Below are positions 1 through 6,630 of a stretch of 11,957 nt of DNA, piece after piece. The translations under genes were made by a program, and so were the position numbers. The DNA comes from JAADCS01 sp964473735. GTDB taxonomy: Bacteria > Hydrothermota > Hydrothermia > LBFQ01. Positions within the stretch are counted from its first letter, which is position 1; each line of letters starts with the position of its first letter. The DNA lies in assembly GCA_964473735.1 (NCBI GenBank), contig CAYYQD010000052.1, positions 1 to 11,957 of the forward strand, given 5' to 3'. The notes under the pieces were generated by a model. That model was not told where the DNA came from. It worked only from the letters and a program-made list of their open reading frames with translations, and ran no database searches.

Positions 1-1124
1 CGGAAAAACTTCTGACCGGATACGACGCCCCGATACTCTACGCCATGTATCTGGATAAACCTATGAGGGACCATGTACTCCTTCAGGCCATAGCCCGCGT
101 GAATCGTCCCTATGAAGATGAGAGCGGACGAAAGAAAACCAGCGGTTTGATAGTGGATTTCGTGGGTATATTTGACAATCTTGAAAGGGCCTTGGCCTTT
201 GATTCAGAAGATATTAAAGGCGTGATAGAGGATCTGGAAGTTCTAAAAGAGAGGTTCAGTATCCTTATAAAGGAGGCTAAGGAAAGGTATCTTTCCCTGT
301 ATGTCGGGGATTCACCGGAAAAGATAGCCGAGGCAATTTTAGAGCATTTTCGCGAAAGCGAAACAAGGGAAGAATTCTATTCCTTCTTCCGTGAAGTTCA
401 GGAGATTTACGAAATTCTATCCCCGGATCCTTTCCTTCGTAGGTTTTTGGAGGATTACAAAAAACTGGTAGAAATGTATAGACTTCTGCGCAGTGCATAC
501 GAACCCCATATACCTGTAGATAAATCCTTTTTGCGCAAAACTGCCGATATCGTTCAAAAGCATACCCGTACCGAAAAGGTTCAACAGCTGCGCGAAGTTT
601 ATGAGATAACCGATCAAACCTTAGACTCCCTGTTAGCCCAGAAAAAACCCGACACAGTAAAGATGTTCAATCTGTTAAACGAAATAGCACGGATGGTTCA
701 GGAAAAGGGAAGGCAGGAGCCTTACCTGATCCCAATAGGGGAAAGGGCAGAGAATATAAGGAAGGCCTTTCAGCAACGCCAAATAAACAGCCAAGAGGCC
801 CTAAAAGAGTTGGCCGATCTGGTTAATTACATACGGCAGGCTCAAAAGAGGAGGAAAAGTAGATCCAGACTTTCCGATAGGGCTTTCGCTATATCCACTT
901 GGCTTGTAATACATAAAGGTATGAGGTCTGACCTCGCGGAAGATCTGGCACGATCCGTAGACGGGATAATAAAAAAGTTCCCACACTGGAAAACGAGCAA
1001 CGCACACGAGAGGGAATTACGTCGCGATCTTTATAAAGTTCTGATGGATGCAGGCGTAAAACAGGCGGTTTCATGGACTAACGATCTATTTGAGTTGCTT
1101 CGGAGGATTAAAGATGAGGGATAA
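1..1124 (+). CDS. hsdR: Type I restriction enzyme R subunit, C-terminal part (5' end outside window)
   Basis: HsdR is the ATP-dependent translocase and nuclease subunit of type I restriction-modification complexes. It cuts unmodified foreign DNA far from the recognition site. The open frame runs in from base 3 without a start, so only the last third or so of the usual roughly 1000-residue protein is here. The first codons read LLTGYDAP (helicase motif V). YLDKP and QAIARVNRPY (motif VI, arginine finger) follow around bases 50-110. The rest is the helical C-terminal domain typical of HsdR (DUF3387-like), with KTADIVQKHTRTEKVQQLRE and a basic RRKSRSR stretch. That domain contacts the rest of the complex in the family. 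The frame ends in TAA and overlaps the next gene by 11 bases. Nuclease and Walker A motifs, hsdM and hsdS would lie to the left, so an intact system cannot be judged. Hand-counted GC of sample lines is about 45-48%, against 57-63% in later genes, which fits horizontal acquisition. Confidence 0.93.
   Translation, partial: EKLLTGYDAPILYAMYLDKPMRDHVLLQAIARVNRPYEDESGRKKTSGLIVDFVGIFDNLERALAFDSEDIKGVIEDLEVLKERFSILIKEAKERYLSLYVGDSPEKIAEAILEHFRESETREEFYSFFREVQEIYEILSPDPFLRRFLEDYKKLVEMYRLLRSAYEPHIPVDKSFLRKTADIVQKHTRTEKVQQLREVYEITDQTLDSLLAQKKPDTVKMFNLLNEIARMVQEKGRQEPYLIPIGERAENIRKAFQQRQINSQEALKELADLVNYIRQAQKRRKSRSRLSDRAFAISTWLVIHKGMRSDLAEDLARSVDGIIKKFPHWKTSNAHERELRRDLYKVLMDAGVKQAVSWTNDLFELLRRIKDEG
1102..1106 (+). 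promoter_or_regulatory. Shine-Dalgarno GGAGG deciding the start of the DUF45 gene
   Basis: GGAGG lies 7 bases before the ATG at 1114, at ideal spacing. It lies inside the upstream TTG (1090) frame and therefore argues for ATG 1114 as the real start. It is the only strong Shine-Dalgarno sequence noticed in the window. Confidence 0.75.
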
Positions 1125-1428
1125 AAATGCGGAAATTGTAAGAGAAGTCGTTATAGCGGAGGTGCGCACGTGGGCATCACGGATAGGAGTAGAAGACAGA
1201 CTGAAGGAGATACGTATAAGACCCATGAAGCGTAAGTGGGCAAGTGTATCCACACGGGGCAACCTCACCCTGAACTCCGAGATTTTGAAAAAGCCCGCCT
1301 CCTTTCGCCATAAAGTTATAGTTCATGAATTGGTTCATTTGAAACTGCAACACGGAAGGCATAACAAGCTCTTTAAACTCTTAGTGAAGGCATATCTTCA
1401 GAAGTACGAAATACCTTATGAAGACTGA
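1114..1428 (+). CDS. YgjP/DUF45-family M48-like metal-dependent hydrolase
   Basis: This is a 104-residue protein with a zinc-peptidase-type motif HELVH at residues 71-75, in the context VIVHELVHLKLQHGRHNKLF. The two histidines and the glutamate fit the family's metal site. The third ligand is probably H83, aligned with NHSxxFW of YgjP-like proteins, or else H80. The protein is shorter than full YgjP (about 150-170 residues), so the N-terminal half is reduced. The substrate is unknown. Genes of this family are commonly found directly after hsdR, and here the start overlaps the end of hsdR, so the two are probably co-transcribed and translationally coupled. Whether it processes a restriction subunit or is only a passenger cannot be told from sequence. 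ATG 1114 was chosen over TTG 1090 because of the GGAGG in front of it. Its base composition resembles hsdR more than the genes to the right. Confidence 0.8.
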   Translation: MRDKNAEIVREVVIAEVRTWASRIGVEDRLKEIRIRPMKRKWASVSTRGNLTLNSEILKKPASFRHKVIVHELVHLKLQHGRHNKLFKLLVKAYLQKYEIPYED

Positions 1429-1502
1429 ACGTAGGGTACAAGGACCTTTCCAAATAGCCGGAATGTGGCCGTGTATTCTATCCTTATCTAAGCTATCACA
1501 GC

Positions 1503-1527
1503 AAAAAGGGCGGGGTAGCCCCCGCCC
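1503..1527 (-). terminator. Rho-independent terminator of the pyrophosphatase gene
   Basis: An 8-bp GC stem (1508-1515 pairing with 1520-1527, loop TAGC) is followed on the minus strand by TTTTT (1507-1503). It lies 20 bases past the stop codon of the pyrophosphatase gene. There is no T tract on the plus side, so it does not obviously terminate the hsdR-DUF45 unit, for which I see no hairpin in 1429-1502. Confidence 0.88.
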
Positions 1528-1547
1528 CATAGAAGTAGAGACTTTCC

Positions 1548-3587
1548 CTAATGGGTGAAGAACTTGAGCAAGACGCCGCCGTACTGGTGTATCAGTGTGC
1601 CGAACACGAGCGATACGATGGACATGAGCTTGATCAGAATGTTCATGGAGGGACCGGTGGTATCCTTGAAGGGGTCCCCAACGGTATCGCCCACGACGGC
1701 CGCCTTATGGGCGTCGGACCCTTTACCTCCGAAGTTCCCCGCCTCTATGTACTTCTTAGCGTTGTCCCATGCTCCGCCGGTGTTGGCCATGAAGATGGCT
1801 ATCAACGCTCCCACCAACAGGGCGGCTCCAAGGAAGAACCCTAAGGCCTCCGTTCCTAAGAGCCATCCGACGAGAAGAGGAGCGAGGACGGCCGAGACGC
1901 CCGGAAGGATCATCTCCTTAATAGCGGCTTGAGTGACTATGTCTATGGCCCTGTCGTACTGGGGTTTAGCGTTGGGATCGTTGAGGAGGTTTAACTCCTT
2001 AAACTGGCGGCGTACCTCCGCCACCATCCTGTTGGCGGCCCTACCCACAGCCTTGAGGGTCATAGCCGCAATGAGGGCGGGCATGGCGGCACCTAAGAAG
2101 GCCCCGGCCACGCTCTCCACCTTAGTGAAGTCCAGAGCCTCAAGGCCCACGGTCTCCGTGTATGCCACCAGAAGGGCCAGGGCTGCAAGGGCGGCGGAGC
2201 CTATGGCGAAACCCTTACCTATGGCGGCGGTGGTGTTGCCAAGGGCATCCAACTTGTCGGTTATGGCCCTGACGTCCTCACCCAGATGGGCCATCTCCGT
2301 TATGCCTCCGGCGTTGTCGGCTATGGGACCGTAGGAGTCGGTGGTCATCACTATACCCACCGTGGCCAGCATACCTACGGCGGCCAGGGCCACCCCATAT
2401 ATACCCAGACCGGGTGCCCCCCAGACCTCGGCGGAGAAGTACCCGAACAGAATGGCGGCGGCTATGGTTATAAAGGGGAGGACCACCGATTCGTACCCGA
2501 CGGCCACGCCGTTTATTATTACGGTGGCGGGTCCGAACCTGGACGACTCCGCTATGAACTTGATGGGATTGCCGGAGGTGTAGTACTCGCTCTCAAAACC
2601 TATAAGGAGCCCGGCCACCAGACCTCCGACCACGGCCAACCACGTACCGATGTTCCCCACCACGACCTGATTGACGAAGTAGGCCCCTATTACGAAGAGG
2701 ACGGCGGCGGTTATAGTGGCGTTCCTTATGGCCGTCTGTGGGTCGGCCTTCTTGAAGAGGTCTATGGCATACACCGCTATGAGGGAAACCACCAGACCGA
2801 GGGCGGCGAGGATTATGGGGAGGGCTCCGTACTCCATCTTCATGTTGGACAGGGAAAAGGACCCGGCCAGAGCGATGGCTACGGTGGCCACCATGCTGCC
2901 AACGTAGGACTCGTAGAGGTCGGCACCCATACCGGCCGTGTCCCCCACGTTGTCCCCTACGTTGTCGGCTATTACGGCGGGGTTACGGGGATCGTCCTCG
3001 GGTATTCCGGCCTCAACCTTGCCCACTAAATCGGCACCCACGTCGGCCGCTTTGGTGTATATGCCACCCCCGACACGGGCGAACAGGGCCACGGAGGAGG
3101 CGCCCATACCGAAACCGCTGAGTACGGCCGCATCCTTAGTGAGCCAGTACCAGAAGGCCACGCCAAGGAGACCGAGGGCGGCGACGGTTATACCCATCAC
3201 GGATCCACCCTTAAATGCCACGGAGAGGGTATCTCCAGCGTTCTTAGTCCGGTAGGCAACGTAGGCCGTTCGGACGTTAGACAGGGTCGCGGCCGCCATT
3301 CCCACGAAGCCGGCGAGGAGAGAGAATATGGCCCCCGTAAGGTAGGCCACCCCTACCATGGGCTTGATGGCGAAGGTTAGCACCAGGAAGACGACGAGCA
3401 CGAAGATGCCGATGTACGTGTACTCACGGCGAAGGAACACGAAGGCTCCTTTGCGGATAGCCGCGGCGTACTCCACCATCTTCCCCTCTCCACCGGGGAG
3501 ACTCCTTATGTAGTAATAGGTGGCGATAGCGGCGAGGAAACCAAGAACGCCGAGGGCCACCGCGCTGAGGATCAGGGTCTCAACCAT
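1548..3587 (-). CDS. hppA: Membrane-bound ion-translocating pyrophosphatase
   Basis: This is an integral membrane enzyme that hydrolyses cytoplasmic PPi to pump Na+ and/or H+ out of the cell, recovering energy from biosynthetic by-product. At 679 residues it has full family length, with about 16 hydrophobic segments. The active-site motifs are DVGADLVGK (182-190), EDDPRNP (197-203), DNVGDNVGD (208-216) and, near the C-terminus, GGAWDNAKKYIE (604-615) and GDTVGDPFKDTTGPS (633-647). GNTTAAIGKG (450-459) has Ala at 454, where K+-independent enzymes carry Lys, so K+ dependence is expected. ADLYESYVGS (222-231) keeps the TM6 glutamate in the place typical of Na+-pumping members. The ion is therefore probably Na+, but this is inferred. 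ATG 3587 was chosen because the protein starts there in the family's usual way and a TAGAAT box lies 8 bases upstream. The longer frame to 3713 would add 42 hydrophilic residues overlapping the divergent gene. The gene is monocistronic with its own terminator. Confidence 0.97.
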   Translation of the reverse strand: MVETLILSAVALGVLGFLAAIATYYYIRSLPGGEGKMVEYAAAIRKGAFVFLRREYTYIGIFVLVVFLVLTFAIKPMVGVAYLTGAIFSLLAGFVGMAAATLSNVRTAYVAYRTKNAGDTLSVAFKGGSVMGITVAALGLLGVAFWYWLTKDAAVLSGFGMGASSVALFARVGGGIYTKAADVGADLVGKVEAGIPEDDPRNPAVIADNVGDNVGDTAGMGADLYESYVGSMVATVAIALAGSFSLSNMKMEYGALPIILAALGLVVSLIAVYAIDLFKKADPQTAIRNATITAAVLFVIGAYFVNQVVVGNIGTWLAVVGGLVAGLLIGFESEYYTSGNPIKFIAESSRFGPATVIINGVAVGYESVVLPFITIAAAILFGYFSAEVWGAPGLGIYGVALAAVGMLATVGIVMTTDSYGPIADNAGGITEMAHLGEDVRAITDKLDALGNTTAAIGKGFAIGSAALAALALLVAYTETVGLEALDFTKVESVAGAFLGAAMPALIAAMTLKAVGRAANRMVAEVRRQFKELNLLNDPNAKPQYDRAIDIVTQAAIKEMILPGVSAVLAPLLVGWLLGTEALGFFLGAALLVGALIAIFMANTGGAWDNAKKYIEAGNFGGKGSDAHKAAVVGDTVGDPFKDTTGPSMNILIKLMSIVSLVFGTLIHQYGGVLLKFFTH

Positions 3588-3595
3588 AACCCGTG

Positions 3596-3601
3596 ATTCT
3601 A
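3596..3601 (-). promoter_or_regulatory. -10-like box TAGAAT for the pyrophosphatase gene
   Basis: On the minus strand TAGAAT is followed by 8 bases and then ATG (3587). No clear -35 TTGACA is seen, but a run of A lies at about that distance. No Shine-Dalgarno fits between box and start, so the transcript would be leaderless or nearly so. Confidence 0.6.
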
Positions 3602-3643
3602 CCGTTGAAACGGAAGATTTTTTCCTTTGCCTTCGGGCGACCG

Positions 3644-3649
3644 TATAAT
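3644..3649 (+). promoter_or_regulatory. -10 box TATAAT for the DUF4388-like gene
   Basis: This is a perfect TATAAT, 13 bases before ATG 3663. A T-rich TTTCCT sits 17 bases upstream in the -35 place, a weak match. The 75-bp gap 3588-3662 thus holds two divergent promoters, this one and that of the pyrophosphatase gene. Confidence 0.6.
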
Positions 3650-3662
3650 TCTGGGCCGACTT

Positions 3663-4322
3663 ATGGTTCTGAAGGGAAGGTGGGAGACTGGAGAAAGGGA
3701 CGAGGTCATACACTTCCTTCTAAATCAGACTCCGGGCCACGGTAAGATGTCAATTTCCCTTGGGGAACTGCAGGTAAATATGCTCCTTAGGGGTGGTAGC
3801 TTAGTCTCCCTTGAGGTGAACGGAAAGCCTGTCAAGAACCTGTACGAAGTTAAGGGGGTACTCCTGAAGATTCTGGAGAGAAGCACCGCGGATTTTCTGA
3901 TAAGCAACGCGCCGGAGAGTCGCAGAGGGAACCTGAACCTGCCCTTCACCGCCCTGATGATGGAGGTCATAACCTTAAGGGACCACATCAAAGCCCATGC
4001 GGTCAGAACGGAACACCGCGGAGAGGTTTTGAGGTTAAACGGGATACCGAAGGGTGGGGACGAGGAGGAGTTCGTACGGAGTCTGCGTCTCAGGTACAAG
4101 AACGACATACCTATGGAGAGGTTGTACAGGGATTACTCCCACGTATCGCCGGATTACCTTAGCTACCTGATCTCCCGCCTGAAAGACAAGGGGTACATCA
4201 GTACGGTACCTTTAAACGGATGGGGTATCCCTATCCATCCTGTTCTCCTGTTGCTTCTGGTACTGCTGGCCTCGGCGATAAGCGGGTGTGTGAGCGTTTT
4301 CCTGGTCTTCAAAGCCCTGTAG
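3663..4322 (+). CDS. DUF4388-like protein with C-terminal membrane anchor
   Basis: This is a 219-residue protein of unknown function. Residues about 1-105 follow the layout of DUF4388 (PatA N-terminal-like) domains: a short LKGRWETGERDEVIHFLL start, GKMSISLGELQVNMLLRGGS as the paired strands with an 'added gene product' turn, then a helical part with LEVNGKPV and LLKILERSTADFLI. Residues about 132-182 (EEFVRSLRLRYKNDIPMERL to LISRLKDKGYIS) look like a winged-helix fold. Residues 190-217 are one strongly hydrophobic segment, so the protein is probably tail-anchored with its bulk in the cytoplasm. DUF4388 domains usually occur in two-component and gliding-type regulators, and a tail-anchored version is unusual. 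It ends 24 bases before the BlaI-type repressor gene on the same strand, which suggests it belongs to the same signalling locus. ATG 3663 was preferred to TTG 3627, which lies upstream of the TATAAT box. ATG 3747 would cut into the domain. The domain assignment is by eye and moderately sure. Confidence 0.6.
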   Translation: MVLKGRWETGERDEVIHFLLNQTPGHGKMSISLGELQVNMLLRGGSLVSLEVNGKPVKNLYEVKGVLLKILERSTADFLISNAPESRRGNLNLPFTALMMEVITLRDHIKAHAVRTEHRGEVLRLNGIPKGGDEEEFVRSLRLRYKNDIPMERLYRDYSHVSPDYLSYLISRLKDKGYISTVPLNGWGIPIHPVLLLLLVLLASAISGCVSVFLVFKAL

Positions 4323-4333
4323 CTCTACGGCCT

Positions 4334-4339
4334 TAAAAT
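4334..4339 (+). promoter_or_regulatory. -10-like box TAAAAT for the repressor-protease-glycosyltransferase operon
   Basis: TAAAAT lies 7 bases before ATG 4347, inside the 24-base gap after the DUF4388-like gene. No Shine-Dalgarno is present. It would allow the repressor operon to be transcribed separately from the upstream gene, leaderless. A BlaI-type protein would probably act on this promoter in cis, but I see no clear inverted-repeat operator here. Confidence 0.45.
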
Positions 4340-4346
4340 AGACTCC

Positions 4347-4733
4347 ATGCTTAAAAGAGGTTCGGACTTTTACTCTATGGGTCCCCTTGAGAGAGAGGTG
4401 ATGGAGGTCATCTGGAGGGCCGGCAGGGGCCTTCCGGTGAGGGAGATACTTAACACCATAAACTCCCACAAGAGCGTCCCCTACGCGTACACCACCATCC
4501 TGACTGTATGCCAGAACCTTGAGAAGAAGGGCCTACTAAGGAGCGAGAGGACGGGGCGGATGAACCTGTACCATCCTACGGTGAGCCGTGAGAAGTTCTA
4601 CAAGGATAGGCTCACCCACATCATAGGCCAGTTCGTGAAGGAGAACCCGGAGGTTGCGGCCTCCTTCTTCGCGGAGGCTATGGACCTCACCCCCGAGGAG
4701 GCTTACGATCTCCTAAAGAAGTTTGAGAGATGA
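4347..4733 (+). CDS. BlaI/MecI/CopY-family transcriptional repressor
   Basis: This is a 128-residue DNA-binding repressor of the penicillinase-repressor family. Family members bind as dimers and are inactivated when a partner membrane protease cleaves them. The winged helix spans residues about 10-78: LEREVMEVIWRAGRGLPVREI, then VPYAYTTILTVCQNLEKKGLL (recognition helix, with the family's yTTvl..l..LekKG pattern), then the wing RTGRMNLYHP. Residues about 84-128 form the helical dimerisation part (TPEEAYDLLKKFER). The length matches the family (about 120-130). The stop codon overlaps the M56 protease gene by 4 bases (ATGA), the classic BlaI-BlaR1 pairing. No beta-lactamase or copper gene is near, so the controlled genes are more likely the operon itself or the cell-envelope functions around it. 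The cleavage site cannot be identified by eye. Confidence 0.9.
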   Translation: MLKRGSDFYSMGPLEREVMEVIWRAGRGLPVREILNTINSHKSVPYAYTTILTVCQNLEKKGLLRSERTGRMNLYHPTVSREKFYKDRLTHIIGQFVKENPEVAASFFAEAMDLTPEEAYDLLKKFER

Positions 4734-5533
4734 GCATAGGGACCTACGTAATAATCTTAGCCTTCGTACTGCGGATTGGAGGTAGGTTTATACCGTTCTA
4801 CGCCTTTCGCGAGAGGATGCTCATCTCCCGCCTCCTTCCGATAGCCATGCTCTCCATCCTGCTGAGCACCCATCTCGTTCACTCCCACTTCACCCTTACG
4901 GGTATGTACGTAATGGCCCAGATGTTCCCGGAGTTCGTACTGCTCCTCCTTCTGGCCGTCGTTTACGTGGTGGTCGTATCGTACAGGGTGGTACGGAACT
5001 ACCTCATCACCCGCCGTTTCTACAGTGCCGTACTTGAGGGCAGCGAGAAAGAAGGGGACCTTTACGTCCTTCCTACGGACGAGCTGATAGCCCTGAACGT
5101 GGGTTTCTTTAAACCCCGGGTGGTGGTCTCAAGGGGTGTCCTTTCCCTCCCACCACGGGAGCGTACGCTGGTTATGGAGCACGAGAGGTTCCACGCCCGT
5201 ATGAGGGACAACTTGAGGCTCCTGCTCTTTGAGCTGCTCCTGCCCTCCGATAGGGATAGGGAAGACTACCGCTCATACCTTGAGATAAGGAACGACACCC
5301 ACCTTCTGGGGCGTTATAGCCCCCGGGACATAGCCTATACCTTAGTTAAGTTCTCCCTGGCCTATCCGGGAGCGACGGGCATGGCGACGTCCTTAAAGCG
5401 GAGGATTGAATTCCTGGCCGGGGAGGGCAGGCTCCTTGACCTTAAGGTCCTGAGGGCCGTGGCCCTCTTAGTACTTCCTCTCGTATGGTACCTGTCCTAC
5501 GTGGGATGCTATATGGACCTATGCACTAAATGA
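4730..5533 (+). CDS. BlaR1/M56-family membrane metalloprotease without sensor domain
   Basis: This is a 267-residue integral membrane zinc protease related to the protease half of BlaR1/MecR1. HERFH (151-155) within VMEHERFHARMRDNLRLLLFELL is the HExxH site, and E185 in LEIRNDTH is the likely third zinc ligand. Hydrophobic segments at about 2-22, 32-50, 66-88 and 239-260 give the four-helix BlaR1 topology, with the protease domain on the cytoplasmic side. Unlike BlaR1 there is no extracellular penicillin-binding sensor domain: the chain ends at YMDLCTK just after the last helix. The signal must therefore come through the short loops or another protein, perhaps the DUF4388-like protein upstream. 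By analogy it would cleave the neighbouring repressor. The gene is joined by ATGA overlaps to the repressor in front and the glycosyltransferase behind, so one translationally coupled operon is likely. The family assignment is firm; the signal and target are inferred. Confidence 0.85.
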   Translation: MSIGTYVIILAFVLRIGGRFIPFYAFRERMLISRLLPIAMLSILLSTHLVHSHFTLTGMYVMAQMFPEFVLLLLLAVVYVVVVSYRVVRNYLITRRFYSAVLEGSEKEGDLYVLPTDELIALNVGFFKPRVVVSRGVLSLPPRERTLVMEHERFHARMRDNLRLLLFELLLPSDRDREDYRSYLEIRNDTHLLGRYSPRDIAYTLVKFSLAYPGATGMATSLKRRIEFLAGEGRLLDLKVLRAVALLVLPLVWYLSYVGCYMDLCTK

Positions 5534-6630
5534 GGGTAGCCTACGTCCACGACTGGCTCATAACCCGCTCCGGGGCTGAGAGGGTACTTGAGGAGATGTT
5601 GAGGGTGGTGGAAGGTAGCCGTATCTTCACCCTCTTCTACAAACCGGAGCAGTTTCGGGGCAGTCCAATATCAAAGGTACCCGTTGAGGAGTCCTTTCTG
5701 GCCAGACTCCCCGGGGCGTACGGGTACTACAGGAGCCTCCTTCCCCTGATGCCCGTGGCGGTTGAGAGCTTTGACCTATCGGAGTACGATCTGATAATCT
5801 CCTCCTCCCACGCTGTAGCCAAGGGAGTCTTACCGCATCCCGGTCAGGTGCATATCTCCTACGTCCATACCCCTATGCGGTACGCGTGGGACCTGACCCA
5901 CCAGTACATGACGAGTATAGGAAGGTTAAAGAGGGCTGTCGCCCGCATCGTCCTCAACTACGTGCGTCTGTGGGACTACGCCTCCGCCCAGAGGGTGGAT
6001 ACCTTCGTGGCCAACTCCAGAACGGTGGCAGCCAGAATAAAACGGTACTACGGTAGGGAGGCTAAGGTTATATACCCGCCCGTAGATGTGCATCGGTTCA
6101 GGTTGTCTAACTCCGTAGAGGATTACTTCGTGGTCGTAGCCCGCCTCGTTCCGTATAAGAAGGTGGACGTGATAGTTGAAGCCTTTAACAGGTTGGGTCT
6201 CAGGCTTTTGGTCGTGGGGGAGGGGCCGGAGAAGAAGAGGATTAAGGGTCTGGCTGGCAAAAACGTGGAGGTTCTGGGTAGGGTGGGCGACGGGGAGTTA
6301 ATAGAGATACTCTCCAAGGCGAGGGCCTTCGTCTTCGCCGCGTACGAGGACTTCGGAATATCTCCCGTTGAGGCCATGGCCTCGGGGGTACCCGTGATAG
6401 CCTACGGTAAGGGGGGGGTAACCGAGAGCGTGGAGAACGGCAAGAGCGGTGTATTCTTTATGGAGCAGACACCGGAGGCCATATCCGAAGCCGTCAGGCG
6501 TTTCATAAAGATGGAGGATAGGTTCGTGCGGGAGGAGATAAGGAAAGGGGCTATGCGGTTCGCTCCGGAGAGGTTCCGCAGGGAGTTCTCCGAGGTGGTT
6601 GAGGAGGTGCGGGGGAGGTTAGGGGTGTGA
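5530..6630 (+). CDS. Family 4 glycosyltransferase, WbaZ-like
   Basis: This 366-residue GT-B fold enzyme moves a sugar from a nucleotide-sugar to a polysaccharide or lipid-linked acceptor, retaining the anomeric configuration. The N-terminal half (MRVAYVHDWLITRSGAERVL, SSSHAVAKG at 91-99, YVHTPMRYAWD at 111-121) matches the WbaZ-like mannosyltransferase group. The C-terminal half has VVVARLVPYKKVDVIVEAF (201-219) and the nucleotide-sugar site E273-D-F-G-I-S-P-V-E281, the ExxxxxxxE signature, followed by AMASGVPVIAYGKGGVTESV. There are no membrane helices, so it is a cytoplasmic or peripheral enzyme. It is the last gene of the repressor-protease operon (4-base overlap), which points to regulated envelope or exopolysaccharide glycosylation. 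The sugar cannot be told from sequence. Its stop codon directly abuts that of the convergent gene, and no terminator is seen behind it. Confidence 0.92.
   Translation: MRVAYVHDWLITRSGAERVLEEMLRVVEGSRIFTLFYKPEQFRGSPISKVPVEESFLARLPGAYGYYRSLLPLMPVAVESFDLSEYDLIISSSHAVAKGVLPHPGQVHISYVHTPMRYAWDLTHQYMTSIGRLKRAVARIVLNYVRLWDYASAQRVDTFVANSRTVAARIKRYYGREAKVIYPPVDVHRFRLSNSVEDYFVVVARLVPYKKVDVIVEAFNRLGLRLLVVGEGPEKKRIKGLAGKNVEVLGRVGDGELIEILSKARAFVFAAYEDFGISPVEAMASGVPVIAYGKGGVTESVENGKSGVFFMEQTPEAISEAVRRFIKMEDRFVREEIRKGAMRFAPERFRREFSEVVEEVRGRLGV

Noticed and set aside
1429..1502. Possible terminator or small RNA after the DUF45 gene
   Set aside because: No hairpin with a T tract or other recognisable element was seen on the plus strand.
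2286..3029. 247-codon plus-strand open frame and neighbours opposite the pyrophosphatase gene
   Set aside because: It is antisense to strongly conserved hppA, with a low-complexity G/Y/H-rich product. It is a shadow of GC-rich codons.
3627..3662. TTG start for the DUF4388-like gene
   Set aside because: It lies upstream of the TATAAT box, so it could not be in that transcript.
3588..3713. 42-residue N-terminal extension of the pyrophosphatase
   Set aside because: It is hydrophilic, crosses the TAGAAT box and overlaps the divergent gene. Family proteins start near MVETL.
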